Shown here: piece by piece, positions 1 through 11,000 of the stretch | Numbering within the stretch: the stretch's first letter is position 1 | Layout: the number at the start of each line of letters is the position of its first letter | Source: Euptelea pleiosperma | Taxonomy: Eukaryota; Streptophyta; Magnoliopsida; Ranunculales; Eupteleaceae | Assembly: GCA_035048495.1 (NCBI GenBank) | Contig: CM068553.1 | Location: 875,259 to 939,258 of the forward strand | Direction of reading: 5' to 3' | Length of the DNA: 64,000 nucleotides | Translations under genes and position numbers: made by a program | Notes under the pieces: model-generated | Told to the model about the DNA's origin: nothing | Databases searched by the model: none | Seen by the model: the letters and a program-made list of their open reading frames with translations, nothing else

Positions 1-717
1 CGATAAGAAATCACATCAACATAAATGAACCCGGTACCGATCCCATAGGAGTGTAGGTGGTTTCAAACCGAAAATTATCGATCAGATTTTTGGGTTGATT
101 CGATCCATTGACAATCATATACAAACATAGTTGAACTAGTTTTAAAACTTGTCGAGTCAACTCAAAACTCACCCGAGTTTCGAGTTGACTCGAAATAAAC
201 TCAAATCGAATATACAATGGACTTGGTGTGTTGTTTTTTCAGAAAAACAAGGCTTCGAGTCCGTTGTTTTATAATTGATGCACCAATAAGTTTCTTGAAC
301 GCTTAGTCAACTCAAACTCAACTAAATCTTAAAAATTCTACTTATAAAAATATGATATTTATATATTAATATAATATATATATATATATATATATTAACA
401 TATTACTTGAGTTGAGTTACTTCGAGTCGAGTCGAATTTTTGAGTTTTCAAACACCGAGTTGAACGAAGGAGAACTCGGATATTTGAAGATTTGGGGGGC
501 ATTGCATTGGGAAGTGAGGCCATCTTTGGCAAAATCTTCACTAATCTCCCAGAATAGGAAATCGAGGTTGTCTTTGGCAAGCTCTTTTCTTGAGAAAATG
601 AAATGTTAATGCACAAATGCAATTTGGCTGTAGGTTTGACCGCGTAAATATTTTCTTGGACACACCAATTTTTTCGTTGACGTAGGAAAAAATTGTAACA
701 CTACCAATTAAAATATA
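1..717. other. Intergenic, no gene seen
   Basis: No ORF here resembles a known protein. The stretch holds repeated GAGTCGAG/CGAGTTGACTCG-like words (about 120-200 and 410-460) and a (TA)n run near 372-396. The same GAGTCGA-type words recur near 34.93-35.10 kb and 36.73-36.82 kb, so this is probably an old dispersed repeat. Confidence 0.5.
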
Positions 718-995
718 AGGTAATTCTATTTGCATTCCACAAATTCCATAAGCACCCCATTTGGGTGTTTTTTGGCCAAAAAAATACCCTTAACACCAAA
801 AAAACAAAAAAAAAAACCCAACACCCCTCTTTGTCCCTCCCTCTCTCACCTGAAAAAAAAAAATGAAAGAAGAAGAAGAAGGAGGAGGAGGATGACGTCG
901 ACGTAGATGTAGACGTAGACGTCGTCGTCGCCCCCACTTCCACCACAAGTACATCTATCTCTAGAGTGTCCCACAGCCAGCCCAGCCGTAGGGCC

Positions 996-1029
<34 letters not shown>

Positions 1030-1186
1030 CTCCTCCTTTTTTGTTTTGGTTTTTCTTTTCTACAAGGTGAGAGGGAGGGACGAAGAGGGGTGCTAGGTTT
1101 TTTTTTTTGTCCCAAGGGCATTTTTGGCCAAAAAGGACCTAAATGGGGTGCTTATGGAATTTGTGGGGTACAAATAGAATTTTCCT
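718..1186. mobile_element. Foldback MITE with 8-bp target duplication
   Basis: The two ends are inverted copies over roughly 130 bp: the left arm reads AGGTAATTCTATTTG... and the reverse complement of the right arm reads AGGAAAATTCTATTTG.... Both then continue through CCACAAATTCCATAAGCACC. The element is flanked by AAAATATA at 710-717 and again at 1187-1194, a perfect 8-bp target duplication. The middle is purine/pyrimidine-rich with a (GA)n run at about 997-1027. It has no coding capacity, so it is a non-autonomous DNA element; the superfamily is not certain from the ends. Confidence 0.85.
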
Positions 1187-1460
1187 AAAATATATATTTA
1201 CGTCGTTTAAGTTTATTACATAGGAATTTTTTTTTCACGAGAAAATCATATTTTTTTTACTAAAATTGAGTTTTCTAATAAAAAAAAGAAGATAAGAACA
1301 AGATTGTTTAAGTCCCCGTATATTAGTCCCACACTCACTTAACCCATATTTAAGTTACATGATGATGTATGGGACGGACACGACTTGAGAGAAAATGAAG
1401 GTATGTAGTTAATACATAACTACATGAGCCAAACATGCAACTAATATTATTGTGCACAAA

Positions 1461-1586
1461 TCTTTGGGCTGTCTCTCTCCCCCTCTTATAGGCTTTGATA
1501 AAGAAGAGGGGCTGTCAAAATCCACTCACACCCGATTTTGACAAATACTTTGTCGGGGAGTGTTGTGAGCACGGGCCACCCACTAG
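1461..1586 (+). mobile_element. Helitron-like monomer (single, diverged)
   Basis: A diverged single copy of the monomer seen in arrays at 28.2, 44.2 and 58.1 kb. It starts A^TC at 1461 and ends CTAG at 1586 followed by T. It carries the family words CACACCCGATTTTG and GGGCCACCCACTAG, with a degraded hairpin (about 1561-1573) just before the 3' end. No coding capacity. Confidence 0.6.
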
Positions 1587-2992
1587 TATATATATATAAA
1601 GGGGGACAGGTTTTATGTTAGCTACAAAATTAAATTGTCTGCAACCTTCCTGTGCCTCAAGTTAATTAGAAGTATGTTTTTTTACGTGGAGCATGATTAT
1701 GTGGAGGTGTGGACCCACTCAAATCACGTGGGCTTCACTCTGCAAAGTACATATGGTAGCACCCGATTGGATCCATACGCTCCACATCAAAAGAAAAATC
1801 TCCAGATTGATCAACTTCTTGTTTTGGAAGATCTGCAATATGGAAATCTGAAGATCATTTATCTTGGTAGATCGCGAGCTACTGAATCGGAACTATATAA
1901 TGTTTCTGATAAACGTGACTATAATTAGATAGAGACTGAAAGGTTGGTGAAAGAAAACGAGAGATGTTTTGGTCTAGCGAAGACGACCACCAACAGCGAA
2001 ATCTTTGTCTTATTGGCATGGTTCGAAATCTCAGGATCGGAGGCTTGATCAGTGGGCTCCGATTTTGAACCCTGATTATTGGTGGTTTTCTGGTCTTTGA
2101 TCTTGCATGAATAGTAATTTTCTCTCATTAAAGACCCACATTTTGTTTGGCCCCACCACAATTCTTTCCTATAATGGTGGAGCAGTAATCACGGCCTCTC
2201 AAAGGAAAGTGGAAAGTGGCTACAACTATTATTTGGTGCGTCCACAAACATTAGATCACTCATTTAATATGTTCATCAAATTTGAGGGATGGTTTAGGTT
2301 CCGGAAGATGTGGCATATATGGACCATTGACAAATTTATCCATGTGACCCTACCGGGCTTACCTACCCAAACAGTTTTCTAGTTTTAGTAACATTTACGA
2401 TTTATCAGGTTATTTGTCCATTATCCATTATTTTACTGTTATCGTTGCTATTTGAAAATAAATAAATAAAATATTATTTTTACTATTTTTGACTGCGATA
2501 TGACCTGTTATAATGGCCATTACAATCCATAACGTTACGGATCCGTCACAACGTTATCACACACGTATTTAATCAAGGTTTAAACTGGACCATTTCATTT
2601 TAGATTTTTTCTATTTTTAATCAAGGTTCAAATTGGACATGGGCCAAACACCACAAACATGACCCCAATTTTTTTATTACCCGGTCAACGCATGGCAATT
2701 TTTTTTATAAGCGGCCAACTACCAGGATTCTGGGTAGAAATGTTTTACACGTGCTTTTGTTGCACGTGTACGTAGAGCTATGATACACTGGATTGTGGGT
2801 ATTTTTTCCTGATGTACCAACAGATGTGGTGAGTGCTATCACCGCTGATCAATGGAACATTTAAGAGAGAACATTAACCAGTCAACCAAAGCGTACGTGA
2901 AATGGTTGAGAGTGACTGATGTGATGCAAGTTTAGTAATATGGGTCCATCCATGAAGTGGTCCAGGATCCAGATGACCGTCAATGAGAAATG
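1587..2992. other. Intergenic, no gene seen
   Basis: No recognisable protein or RNA gene. Around 2500-2560 there are short GTTATAATGGCC/AACGTTACGGATCC words reminiscent of the TTATAACGG-core elements further right, without clear ends. CAAGGTTTAAAC at about 2573 resembles the terminus of that family, but no partner end was found. Confidence 0.4.
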
Positions 2993-3465
2993 CATATATG
3001 GGCCATGTGGCATACTCTTAGAGACCACCAACCTTATGGATGCTCTTGAGTAAAACTTCTGTCACAATCGGATTGCAAATCACACAAACACAGGCAATGA
3101 GTTCTCGGCACGTACACCTAAAAAGCAAAAGCACATGGGTACGTTGCAAAAGCACTTGTGTACGTGCCGAGAACTCATTGGCTTGTGATTGTGTGATTTA
3201 CAATTTCGTGTGACAGAGTTTTACTCCTTTTCTATCCCTAAGTGGACCTACATCTAAAATCAGCCTGATTGGATATTTCTAATCGATGGATGACCTAAGT
3301 ACCAACTGTTAGAAATTACCAATCAGGCTGATTTTTAGTCTGTTGGTAGACTTAGGGATGGGCCAAATTCCAGTACTTACCTATTAGGCTGATTTTAGGT
3401 GGGTAGGGCCACCTACAAATCAGTCAAATATCCATACAATCAGTGGTCTCTAAAAGTGTTTGATT
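2993..3465. mobile_element. Foldback MITE, subfamily A, with central hairpin
   Basis: The left arm (GGCCATGTGGCATACTCTTAGAG, in part) and the right-hand GATGGGCCAAATTCC...CAGTGGTCTCTAAAAGTG belong to the main foldback family. Inside is a long hairpin whose core arms, 3095-3117 and 3158-3180, are perfect 23-nt inverted copies around a 40-nt loop. Imperfect pairing extends outwards to about 3052-3222. The hairpin flanks share GTAAAACTT.../TTTTAC words with other subfamily A copies. Confidence 0.7.
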
Positions 3466-3487
3466 TCGGTTCCAATTAGCTAAGGAC

Positions 3488-3876
3488 TAGGGGTGTCAAC
3501 GGGTCGGTTCTGGTTTGGTTCTTAAGGTGATTAGAACCGGAACAATCGGTTCGGTTCCTTAATAGTTCTGGTTCTCAAAGTGATGGATCCGGAACTAGAA
3601 CCGATTATGTATTTATGTCGGTTCCAGTTCCAGTTCCAGTTCCGGGTATATTGGATCAAATCTTGAGAATATGAGAATATTTATTTATTAGTACCAGTTC
3701 TTATCGGTTTGGTTCCGGTTCTTATCGGTTTCGGTTCCATAGTAGGCTACCCAGAATTAGAACCGTTATTGTCGGTTCGGTTCAGGTTCCGGTTACTTTT
3801 TAATCGGTTCCCAAAAATGCGGAACCGGAACCAGTGTTTTCGGGTTCTGGTTAAATGGGTAAAATTGACACCCCTA
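3488..3876. mobile_element. hAT-like MITE with GGTTCCGGTTC core
   Basis: Termini are TAGGGGTGTCAA and TTGACACCCCTA, inverted copies. CTAAGGAC flanks the element at 3480-3487 and 3877-3884, a perfect 8-bp target duplication as expected for hAT-type transposition. The interior is built almost entirely of degenerate GGTTCCGGTTC/GAACCGGAACC words. A partial relative, ending TTGACACCCCTAA, lies near 53.56 kb. Confidence 0.88.
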
Positions 3877-3889
3877 CTAAGGACCAGAG

Positions 3890-4040
3890 AACGGTTAAAA
3901 TGCCCCATTTGATTCAGGGTCGAGGTCCAGGGATATGCAAAAGTGAACTATTATTTCACTTTTGCCAAAGCACAACCACCGTTGGATTCTCAAAATCCTC
4001 GTCCGAGAACACAAGTGAAGTTACTAGGTCACATTTGTGA
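3890..4040. repeat. Family D repeat (CCGTTGGATTCTC type)
   Basis: Carries the words CAACCACCGTTGGATTCTC and CCGAGAACACAAGTGAAG. Close relatives occur at about 29.15-29.21, 35.14-35.25, 55.33-55.43 and 60.00-60.10 kb. The 29.0 kb copy is complete, with inverted ends and a 9-bp target duplication, so this copy is probably a decayed member of that MITE family. Confidence 0.6.
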
Positions 4041-4619
4041 GTCCACTAAGTCTGGTCCTTTTGATTCAATTCCTAAATGAGGCACTAGCCCGAATGAGTC
4101 TACTGCATATACTTAAGTACACAATATATGTACATATATGTCTGTGCAGTGGCTCATCGATTCAGAGAAACACGAAGCATGGCATGAGAACGTGTAGTTG
4201 GCTATATCTGCCTAATTTGTGTTGACGTTTAACTATCAGAGTAGTTGGTAGGCATGGAGCCCCAGTGACTAGCTTACCCTGGTGTGTTGTAATTGAACTC
4301 TCAGTTCATTCAACGGTTGGGATCTGAAAGTTGGTGGATCGCGTGGGGTAGGTGGGTGGGGTCCATTGTTATTCGGAAAACTGATTAATGTCAAGCAAAT
4401 CATCTAATCATGTTTATCGGTTCGTCTTTCAGTACAGTAAAATAAATAAAGAGCAGCGATCCAATGGGGCATCCCGCATGGGATCATAAGCCGTATTAAG
4501 AAGTCGGGTCAAATTATCAAATTGTATTATTAATGTATAATTTTAGTACCAGGCGATCATATGTACTAAAGATTTATTTGGGTGAACCAAACAGTAAATA
4601 AACTAAAGGGAAAATATGT

Positions 4620-4778
4620 AACGAGGTAGACCTCAGGCCAAAGATGCAAGCTTTAGCCAGTTTTGTTACTCACCACTTGCCTTTGGGTCCACTGATCACA
4701 TGGATGTTTAGCCCGCAAGCTTTAACAAAAGGTCTATAACACCTTTGGCGTGAGGTCTACGGTCTACCTCGCGATATC
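4620..4778. repeat. Inverted repeat with ACGAGGTAGACCTC ends
   Basis: Arms near 4620-4645 (CGAGGTAGACCTCAGGCC) and 4740-4775 (reverse complement, with small gaps) face each other around a fragment holding CACATGGATGTTTAGCCC, a subfamily C word. The foldback copy at 60.74 kb has similar AGGTAGACCTTGG ends, so this is probably a short internally deleted relative. Confidence 0.55.
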
Positions 4779-4836
4779 ACGACTCTAAACAAAGTACTTA
4801 ACATTTACTATAAGGCTAGATCGACAATGTCTTTAT

Positions 4837-5085
4837 AAGCCACGTGGCACACTGATTGAGTCCTCTTACCGTATGGATGTTTGGCCCATTCCTACATGGA
4901 CTTATATACCAAAAATTAGCTTGATTGGTGATTTCTAGCAGTTGGATTTGAGCACTTTTAGTATTTAACTGTGGGATTAGAGCATTATCTAGAGTACTCA
5001 GATCCAATGATAAGAAATCACCAATCAGGATGATTATTTTGGTATGTTGGCCCAGACACGTTCTATGATACAAAATTCTATATCA
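4837..5085. mobile_element. Foldback MITE, subfamily A
   Basis: Begins with GCCACGTGGCACACT, runs through CCGTATGGATGTTTGGCCC and AGCTTGATTGGTGATTTC, then folds back through GAAATCACCAATCAGGATGA. The two halves are inverted copies of each other. The right end lacks the G-box and reads into a subfamily B-like tail. Confidence 0.75.
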
Positions 5086-5087
5086 AA

Positions 5088-5411
5088 CTTTTGATGCAGA
5101 AGTGCCTCAACTTTGCACTTGTCATACTTTTTTGGATCCCCTGACCCCATGAATGATGGCTCACTTCTTTATAGACCTACAAAATAAAAATCAGCCGTGA
5201 ATGGTGATTTTTAACTACTCAATTTGAGCACTTTTTCATTATGGGCTTCATAAAGGCCATGGGCGGTTCCAATCCCATTATGAAAAGTGCTCAAATCTAA
5301 TGGATAAAAATCACCAATTATGCTATGTAGGTCCACCAAGGTGTTGGCCAGACATTTACGAGGTAAGTGGCTCGAAAGAGTGTGCCATAGTAGCAATTTG
5401 AGGAACTTCTA
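5088..5411. mobile_element. Foldback MITE, subfamily B
   Basis: The arms start TTTGATGCAGAAGTGCCTCA and end CAATTTGAGGAACTTCT, inverted copies. The middle has a secondary inverted repeat, GAGCACTTTTTCATTATGGG facing CCCATTATGAAAAGTGCTC. Other B copies are at 31.86, 49.15 and 52.37 kb. Non-coding. Confidence 0.75.
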
Positions 5412-5484
5412 TATCATAAAGTTTTTCCCTTCCGGGGAGAGGTTAAACATCCATATGGTCAATGGTTTCTAAGGGAAAAATTTT

Positions 5485-5850
5485 AGAAGAGGACTTCGGA
5501 TGCAGTCGATGCAGAGGGGTCTTGTGGCCCTACATGACTCATTTTTTGGGGCTCACTAACTGCATGGATGTTTACCCAACCCCTTGGTGGATATGCATAC
5601 CCAACATCAGTCTCATTGATTTTCTCTAGCCATAGATTATAGTACTTTTTTAGGATTCATTATAGTCGTTGGATTCAAGCATGTTTTTTTGCATATTGTT
5701 GGGCACTTAATCCAACGGCTAGAAATTATCAAACAAGCTGATTTTTGGTATGCATATCCACCAAGGGGTGGGGTAAACATCCATGCGGTTAGTGGGCCCC
5801 AAATATTGAGCCATGTAGGCCCCAAAGTCCTGTGCATCTAAACTTTTTCC
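5485..5850. mobile_element. Foldback MITE, subfamily C
   Basis: Typical C words are present: GATGCAGAGGGGTCTTGTGG, ACTGCATGGATGTTTACCC, CCCCTTGGTGGATATGC, then the inverted right half GCATATCCACCAAGGGGTGG and CATCCATGCGGTTAGTGGGC. The core has CCAACGGCTAGAAATTATC. Non-coding. Confidence 0.75.
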
Positions 5851-5937
5851 GTTTCTAAGAGTTTGCCACGTTTAGAACTTTGCTGATGGAGGACCGTCAT
5901 CAATGTTGATGATGGAATACAATATGAGCCACGTGGC

Positions 5938-6516
5938 ATACTATTAGAGATGGTATGGATGTTTGGCACAACCCTATAGACCTCAATGCTGTAAGCTTTG
6001 ATTTGGAGTCGTTTTGATGGGTTGATTTTTATCCGTGGAATTCAAGTAATATTTGGGGTACAAACCATGGTTTTAAAAACGGCCGTTTAAACGGTAACAC
6101 CCCAAGCCTGTTTCTTTTTAAACCGTTTAAACCTGTTTTATCGGTTTTGAAAAAAAGGCCATTTTTTTGTTTTAACAGCCGTTTAATTTTGAAAAATTTT
6201 GTGAAAAAAATAGCCGTTAAAACCGTTTAATTCCGTTAAAATCCGTTTAATTTCCGTTAAAATCCATTAAATTCTTTTTTTTTTTTAATTTTCAAATTTC
6301 AAAATTTGAATTTCAGCGCCACTTTTTCCGTTTTTTTCCATTAAAATCCGTTAAAACTGTTAAAATCCGTTTAATTCCGTTTTTTTTCATTTTTGCCCCT
6401 GACTGTTTCAATAAAACGGTAACGCCCCCACTCCGTTTAACCGTTAAAACGGCCTCCTTTAAACCTTGGTACAAACATCCAAACGGTCAATGAACTCTGA
6501 AAGTCTGCCACGTGCC
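5938..6516. mobile_element. Foldback MITE, subfamily A, interrupted
   Basis: GCCACGTGGC at 5938-5947 and GCCACGTGCC at 6507-6516 mark the ends. The GATGTTTGGCACAACCC half faces the ACATCCAAACGGTCAATG half. A 403-bp second element has inserted into it at 6066-6468, so it is a nested insertion. Outside the left G-box is a short palindrome, CCGTCATCAATGTTGATGATGG, typical of subfamily A flanks. Confidence 0.7.
6066..6468. mobile_element. hAT-like MITE with CCGTTTAA core
   Basis: Termini CATGGTTTTAAAA and TTTAAACCTTG are inverted copies. GTACAAAC at 6058-6065 and 6469-6476 is a perfect 8-bp target duplication. The core is a string of CCGTTTAA, CCGTTAAAA and AAACGG words on both strands plus a T-rich stretch. 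It shares its ends with the elements at 39569 and 61477, although their cores differ. Confidence 0.9.
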
Positions 6517-6805
6517 TTATAGTGGCAAGTTATCAAAGTTGATGACGGACGTCCGTGAGCAAAATTCTACTCATACATAAGCGGACGTTGGTGAGCAAAA
6601 GTAGATTATGATGCTCGGCTCAAGGAGAAATTTCTGTCGTTTCTGAAACGGATCGGTACAGAGTCAGTACTGCATAAATTGCAACCTAGTGCTTTGGAAC
6701 ACGTGGCAATGTAAGGTGCTTTTCCCTTCATGCGGAGAATGGAAACAAAGAGTAAAACTTGTGTCACAAGATGTTGTGATGGAAGCTGGTCACAGCAGTC
6801 AATAC

Positions 6806-7102
6806 GAGCCACGTGGCACACGATCAGAGGGCGATGAACGTATGGATGTTTGACCAGTCCCTCGGTGGATCTACAAACTAAAAATCAGCCTGATTAGTGA
6901 TTTACAACCTTGGGAGTTTTGCACCCAAATAACGCTCAATAATGATCAAATTCCTACCGTTAAACCTAACCCATGAAAATAACTTCAATCTAATCAGTTA
7001 GAAATCACTAATCAAGCTGATTTTTTGTGTACCGGTCCACTGAGAGACTGGCCAAACATCCATACGGTAATTGTCCTCTAATAGTATGCCACGTTGCTCG
7101 TA
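6806..7102. mobile_element. Foldback MITE, subfamily A
   Basis: A nearly complete copy. It starts GAGCCACGTGGCACACGATC, has GTATGGATGTTTGACCAGTC and AATCAGCCTGATTAGTGATT, then the mirror half TCACTAATCAAGCTGATTTT, GGCCAAACATCCATACGG, and ends TATGCCACGTTGCTCG, where the right G-box is mutated at one base. It is flanked on both sides by TCACAAGATGTTGTGA-like palindromic words. Confidence 0.8.
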
Positions 7103-7239
7103 TTGAATGCTGTGACCGGCTTCCGTCACAACATCTTGTGACATCAGTTTTACTCTGGAAACAACTCCCATCAAAAGGAAATAAACATTATCTATTGATG
7201 AGTAGAAAATTGACTACTGATGTCCGTCAATAAAATTGA

Positions 7240-7535
7240 TGACGGACCATGATATGAGCAACGTGGTTCATTTGTAAGGGACCACTGACCGTATGGATGT
7301 TTGGCCCATTCCTAGATAGACGTACATACCAAAAATCAGCATGATCAGTGATCTAAAACCTTTGTAACCCCAAATGATACCCATTTCACGGTTAAAAATC
7401 AATCCATAAAAACGACTCTAATCGGATGCTTAGAAATCACTAATCAGGCTTTATTTTGTGTATATGTCCAATTAAGGATGGGCCAAACATCCATACAGTC
7501 AGTAATCTCTAAGAGTGTGCCACGTGGCCCATAAT
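7240..7535. mobile_element. Foldback MITE, subfamily A, upstream of the CID gene
   Basis: Left half: GCAACGTGGTTCATTTG, CCGTATGGATGTTTGGCCC. Right half: GGGCCAAACATCCATACAG, GTGTGCCACGTGGCCCATA. The intact G-box at 7519-7528 lies about 520 bp before the start codon of the CID-type gene, so this element forms part of that gene's upstream region. Confidence 0.75.
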
Positions 7536-7689
7536 GTGATTCATCAACAACTTTGCTGTCGGACCGATCAGCAAAATTTTCTCATGCCTTGTTGTACATT
7601 CAATTTGCTCGTATGTGTCATACATGTATGCATGATGGATGGTACATAGCTTTGCAGGATTTTGGGGTAAAAAATTGTATAGAATATCT

Positions 7690-8045
7690 CCATTTTAGGA
7701 CGTTTTTGAGAGAAGGTCCAAAAAGACACAGAAGAAAAAACGGACGATCCGAAGAAGAACGTCTTCCACCTCTCTTTCTCTCTCTCTATAGAATCAGAAA
7801 AAAATAAAAGAAAACGAAAGAAAAAAAATTTCTCTCTCTGATTTGCAGAGAAGAAGTTCTTTTGCCTTTCTTTCGATCTCGAGGAGATTTCGTTATCGAT
7901 CAATGGAGACGATTTAGATAAGCAAAGGTACGCTTCATTTACAGATGTAATTCTGAGTCGTTTTTCTGCTTTTTTCCTAGGGCAGATTCCTTGATCAAAA
8001 TCGATCGATCGGAACCTAAAAATTATAGAGAGATTTTTTTGATCA
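7690..8045 (+). promoter_or_regulatory. Probable 5' leader of the CID-type gene
   Basis: The stretch changes from repeat to a GA/CT-rich leader typical of plant 5' UTRs (CTCTTTCTCTCTCTCTA near 7775, TTTCTCTCTCTGATTTGCAG near 7830). A tiny upstream ORF, ATG at 7903 and stop at 7915-7917 (four sense codons), precedes the main start. GCAAAG^GTACGC near 7927 and TTTCCTAG near 7980 could be donor and acceptor of a short leader intron; this is inference only. Confidence 0.5.
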
Positions 8046-11000
8046 ATGGCGGTTGTTGAGAATGCTGGTGTCGATTTGGGGATTAATGTTGGTTCTTCGA
8101 CTCGGAATTTTGAGGCGGCGGCGGCGGATTCGCATCTCCCCAACGATTTCGATCAAACGAAGCAGAATCACTTAGGGGTTCGTATGATCGATTCTAATTC
8201 ACAGCAGAGCAACAACCCACTTTTACTGCCGCACGATCAAGCCTTCCACATGAAGGTCCAGCAATTTCAGCAACATCAGCAGAGGGGGACTGCCACTGTG
8301 CACGTTAGCAACCACAAGACTCAGATTCAGCAGGTTCAGCACATCCTTGACCAGGGACAGAAGAACAGCGGGGTGCAGAATCTGCAGGTGGGAGGAGGGA
8401 TGACCACGACCACGACTGGGAAGTCTGGGTTTGGGCATGCCCATCAGCGATCGAACGGTGTCGATTTGCAGAGGAACGGAGACGTCGGTGAGGGTTTCAA
8501 GCGGGATATGAGGGAATTGGAGGAACTCCTCTCGAAGTTGAATCCTATGGCTGAAGAATTCGTTCCACCCTCGCTCGCTAACCATGGATTGAGTGGCAGC
8601 CTTTATACTAACAACTTTGTGATGCACAATAACACTGGCAACGGCAATGTCGTTGGAAGACGGGTAGAGTCACACTGCATCTTCTAATTCATTTCTCAGC
8701 AATGCATGTACGCTGTCTTCTAATTTTTCTTGGTGGGTTTTTGTTCAGAAGAAGAATAACTATAGCCAAGGAAAGCGGAGAATGAACAGTCGAACAAGTA
8801 TGGCACAGCGAGAAGAGGTAATTAGGAGGACCGTGTATGTCTCTGACATTGATCACCAGGTAAAGAATTAATCCCATCTGCTAATTTGCTTTGCATTCTT
8901 GGTTTGGTATGCTTTCCACCAGTGCTTGGACTAAAATATTTTGTTTGGTATTTAGGTTACTGAAGAACAGCTTGCAGCCCTCTTCATCAATTGTGGACAT
9001 GTAAATCCGTGTTTCTTTTTCCTCATCTGAAGTGATTATAACTTTTCCAGTGAATTCTTATGTTTTTGAACAATTTTCTCTTTTTGGGCTGCTGAAGGTT
9101 GTTGACTGCCGCATATGCGGTGATCCTAATTCCGTTCTTCGTTTTGCTTTTATTGAGTTTACTGACGAGGGTAAGTTTTACAACCACACTAGTTTCTTGG
9201 GTTTACATTTTGTTTTTGTTGCAGTTATATGTTGAACTAATGATTATTTGCTTTCTTCGGTTTGTGCCAATTCAGAAGGTGCAAGGGCTGCCTTAAGTCT
9301 AGCTGGTACAATGCTCGGATACTACCCAGTAAGGGTGCTTCCCTCAAAAACTGCAATTGCACCTGTTAACCCAACATTTTTGCCGAGGGTGAGAAATTCT
9401 TGTGATCATAGTCATTTACCGCTTTCTATTTGATAGCAGTGTTTCATTTGTTGTCGTTGTTGTTTTTTTTTTTTTTGATAATTATGTTTCATTTGTTTTT
9501 CATGTAATTGGAACTTTTGGAAATTAGTGCACTACCGTAGTCTTGCTAATCCATAATTTGAGTCTGACAACCATGGTATCAAATATCATTATGATTGTAC
9601 TAGTGACATCAAACACTATCACATTGCATGTTTATCGTACTGTATTGTACAGTTAATTAGAATAAATTCGATTAGTTATGTAAGTTACTATAAAGTTCCC
9701 CTATGTATCATATCACACCCTTAAAAAAATAATGCATTACGACACGTATTGATATTTAATACCATGCTTATAACTTGATTGCTAAGTGTTATTGTGGTCC
9801 CCAGTCTGAAGATGAACGCGAAATGTGCGCAAGAACCATCTATTGTACAAATATTGATAAAAAGGTATTTTTTGAATTTCTTTATTATTCTTGAATTTGG
9901 TGCAGAGTGTGGTAAGCCTGTTTCTGATTTCTTTGTCCATTTGGTGTAGGTTTCTCAAGCAGATGTCAAACTCTTCTTTGAATCAATCTGTGGAGAGGTT
10001 TGTGGTTGCTCCTGTAACAAACACAAGAGTTCTGCTTCTTGAATTGTTAACATTTTGGGAAGGAAAAGATTGATGCGGCAGATTTTGTATGGTGTAGGTT
10101 TATCGCTTGAGACTGCTTGGAGACTATCATCATTCTACACGCATTGCTTTTGTTGAGTTCGTAATGGTAATTGCCTCTGGCTCTTTATTTATGCATTCTG
10201 AATCTTAACTATTCATTATGTTACCTTGTGAAAATGGGCCATTGTGTTTCAGATGGTGAACCATCTGTAGTCACTGATAGAAACCTAGAAAATGTTTATA
10301 AATTGCAGGAATAAAAGAAAAAATGGTAGATTTAAAAGACACTAATTATATAAAATGTTCTAGAGAATCTTGACTGTAATTATTTAATAAAGCAATCTTT
10401 CTTCTAGTGATTCTATTTTGATTGCTTCTTTTCCATCCACTACGCAGTCACCATCTAATTTGTAAGATAACTTTTGTTTTGCACGATTGATGCCCATTCG
10501 TCTTTGCAGTTGGATCTTTCCCTTGCTGTCAGTTATGGAGCTACTTTGGCTGTTTACATTGCACATTTGATGTTTTAATGCTATCTAGTTTTGATAGTTC
10601 ATAGGACATTATTTATCAAGAAAGAATTTACAGTGATGAGCATATGTTCGATGGAAAGAAATTTCAGATTTCAAAAGTGGAATTGGATCCCCAATTATTA
10701 AAGAGATCTAGTGATAACAGTCATACAATAGAGAGAGTCGCTTTCTCATTTGCCTCCTTATATATTTGATTGTACGAAATCTCAAGGGAAAACAAGGGTC
10801 GTTGATATCTTTTTTTTTTGTATTTATTTTTGTTAGCAATGAAGAGTTGTATTAAAAAGGCCTTTAATATCTTCTAAAATGTCTGCAAATCATATTGGAA
10901 CTGCTTTGAGAAGAAACTCATCTAAAAATGTTAAGGGCTCAGGAGTAATCCTCTCTCCCTTATGGATGCTCTAAAATTTGAAAGCCCGTCCAAAAGAGTG

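Noticed and set aside
846..1121. ORFs over the GA/CT-rich stretch on both strands
   Set aside because: They translate the core of a MITE with a verified target duplication; poly-Ser/Phe/Leu composition.
7568..8143. 191-codon minus-strand ORF
   Set aside because: It is antisense to the leader and first exon of the CID gene; its translation is Phe/Arg-rich from CT/GA tracts and has no domain.
8223..8627. 134-codon minus-strand ORF
   Set aside because: Exact antisense shadow of CID exon 1, whose plus-strand frame contains the PAM2 motif.
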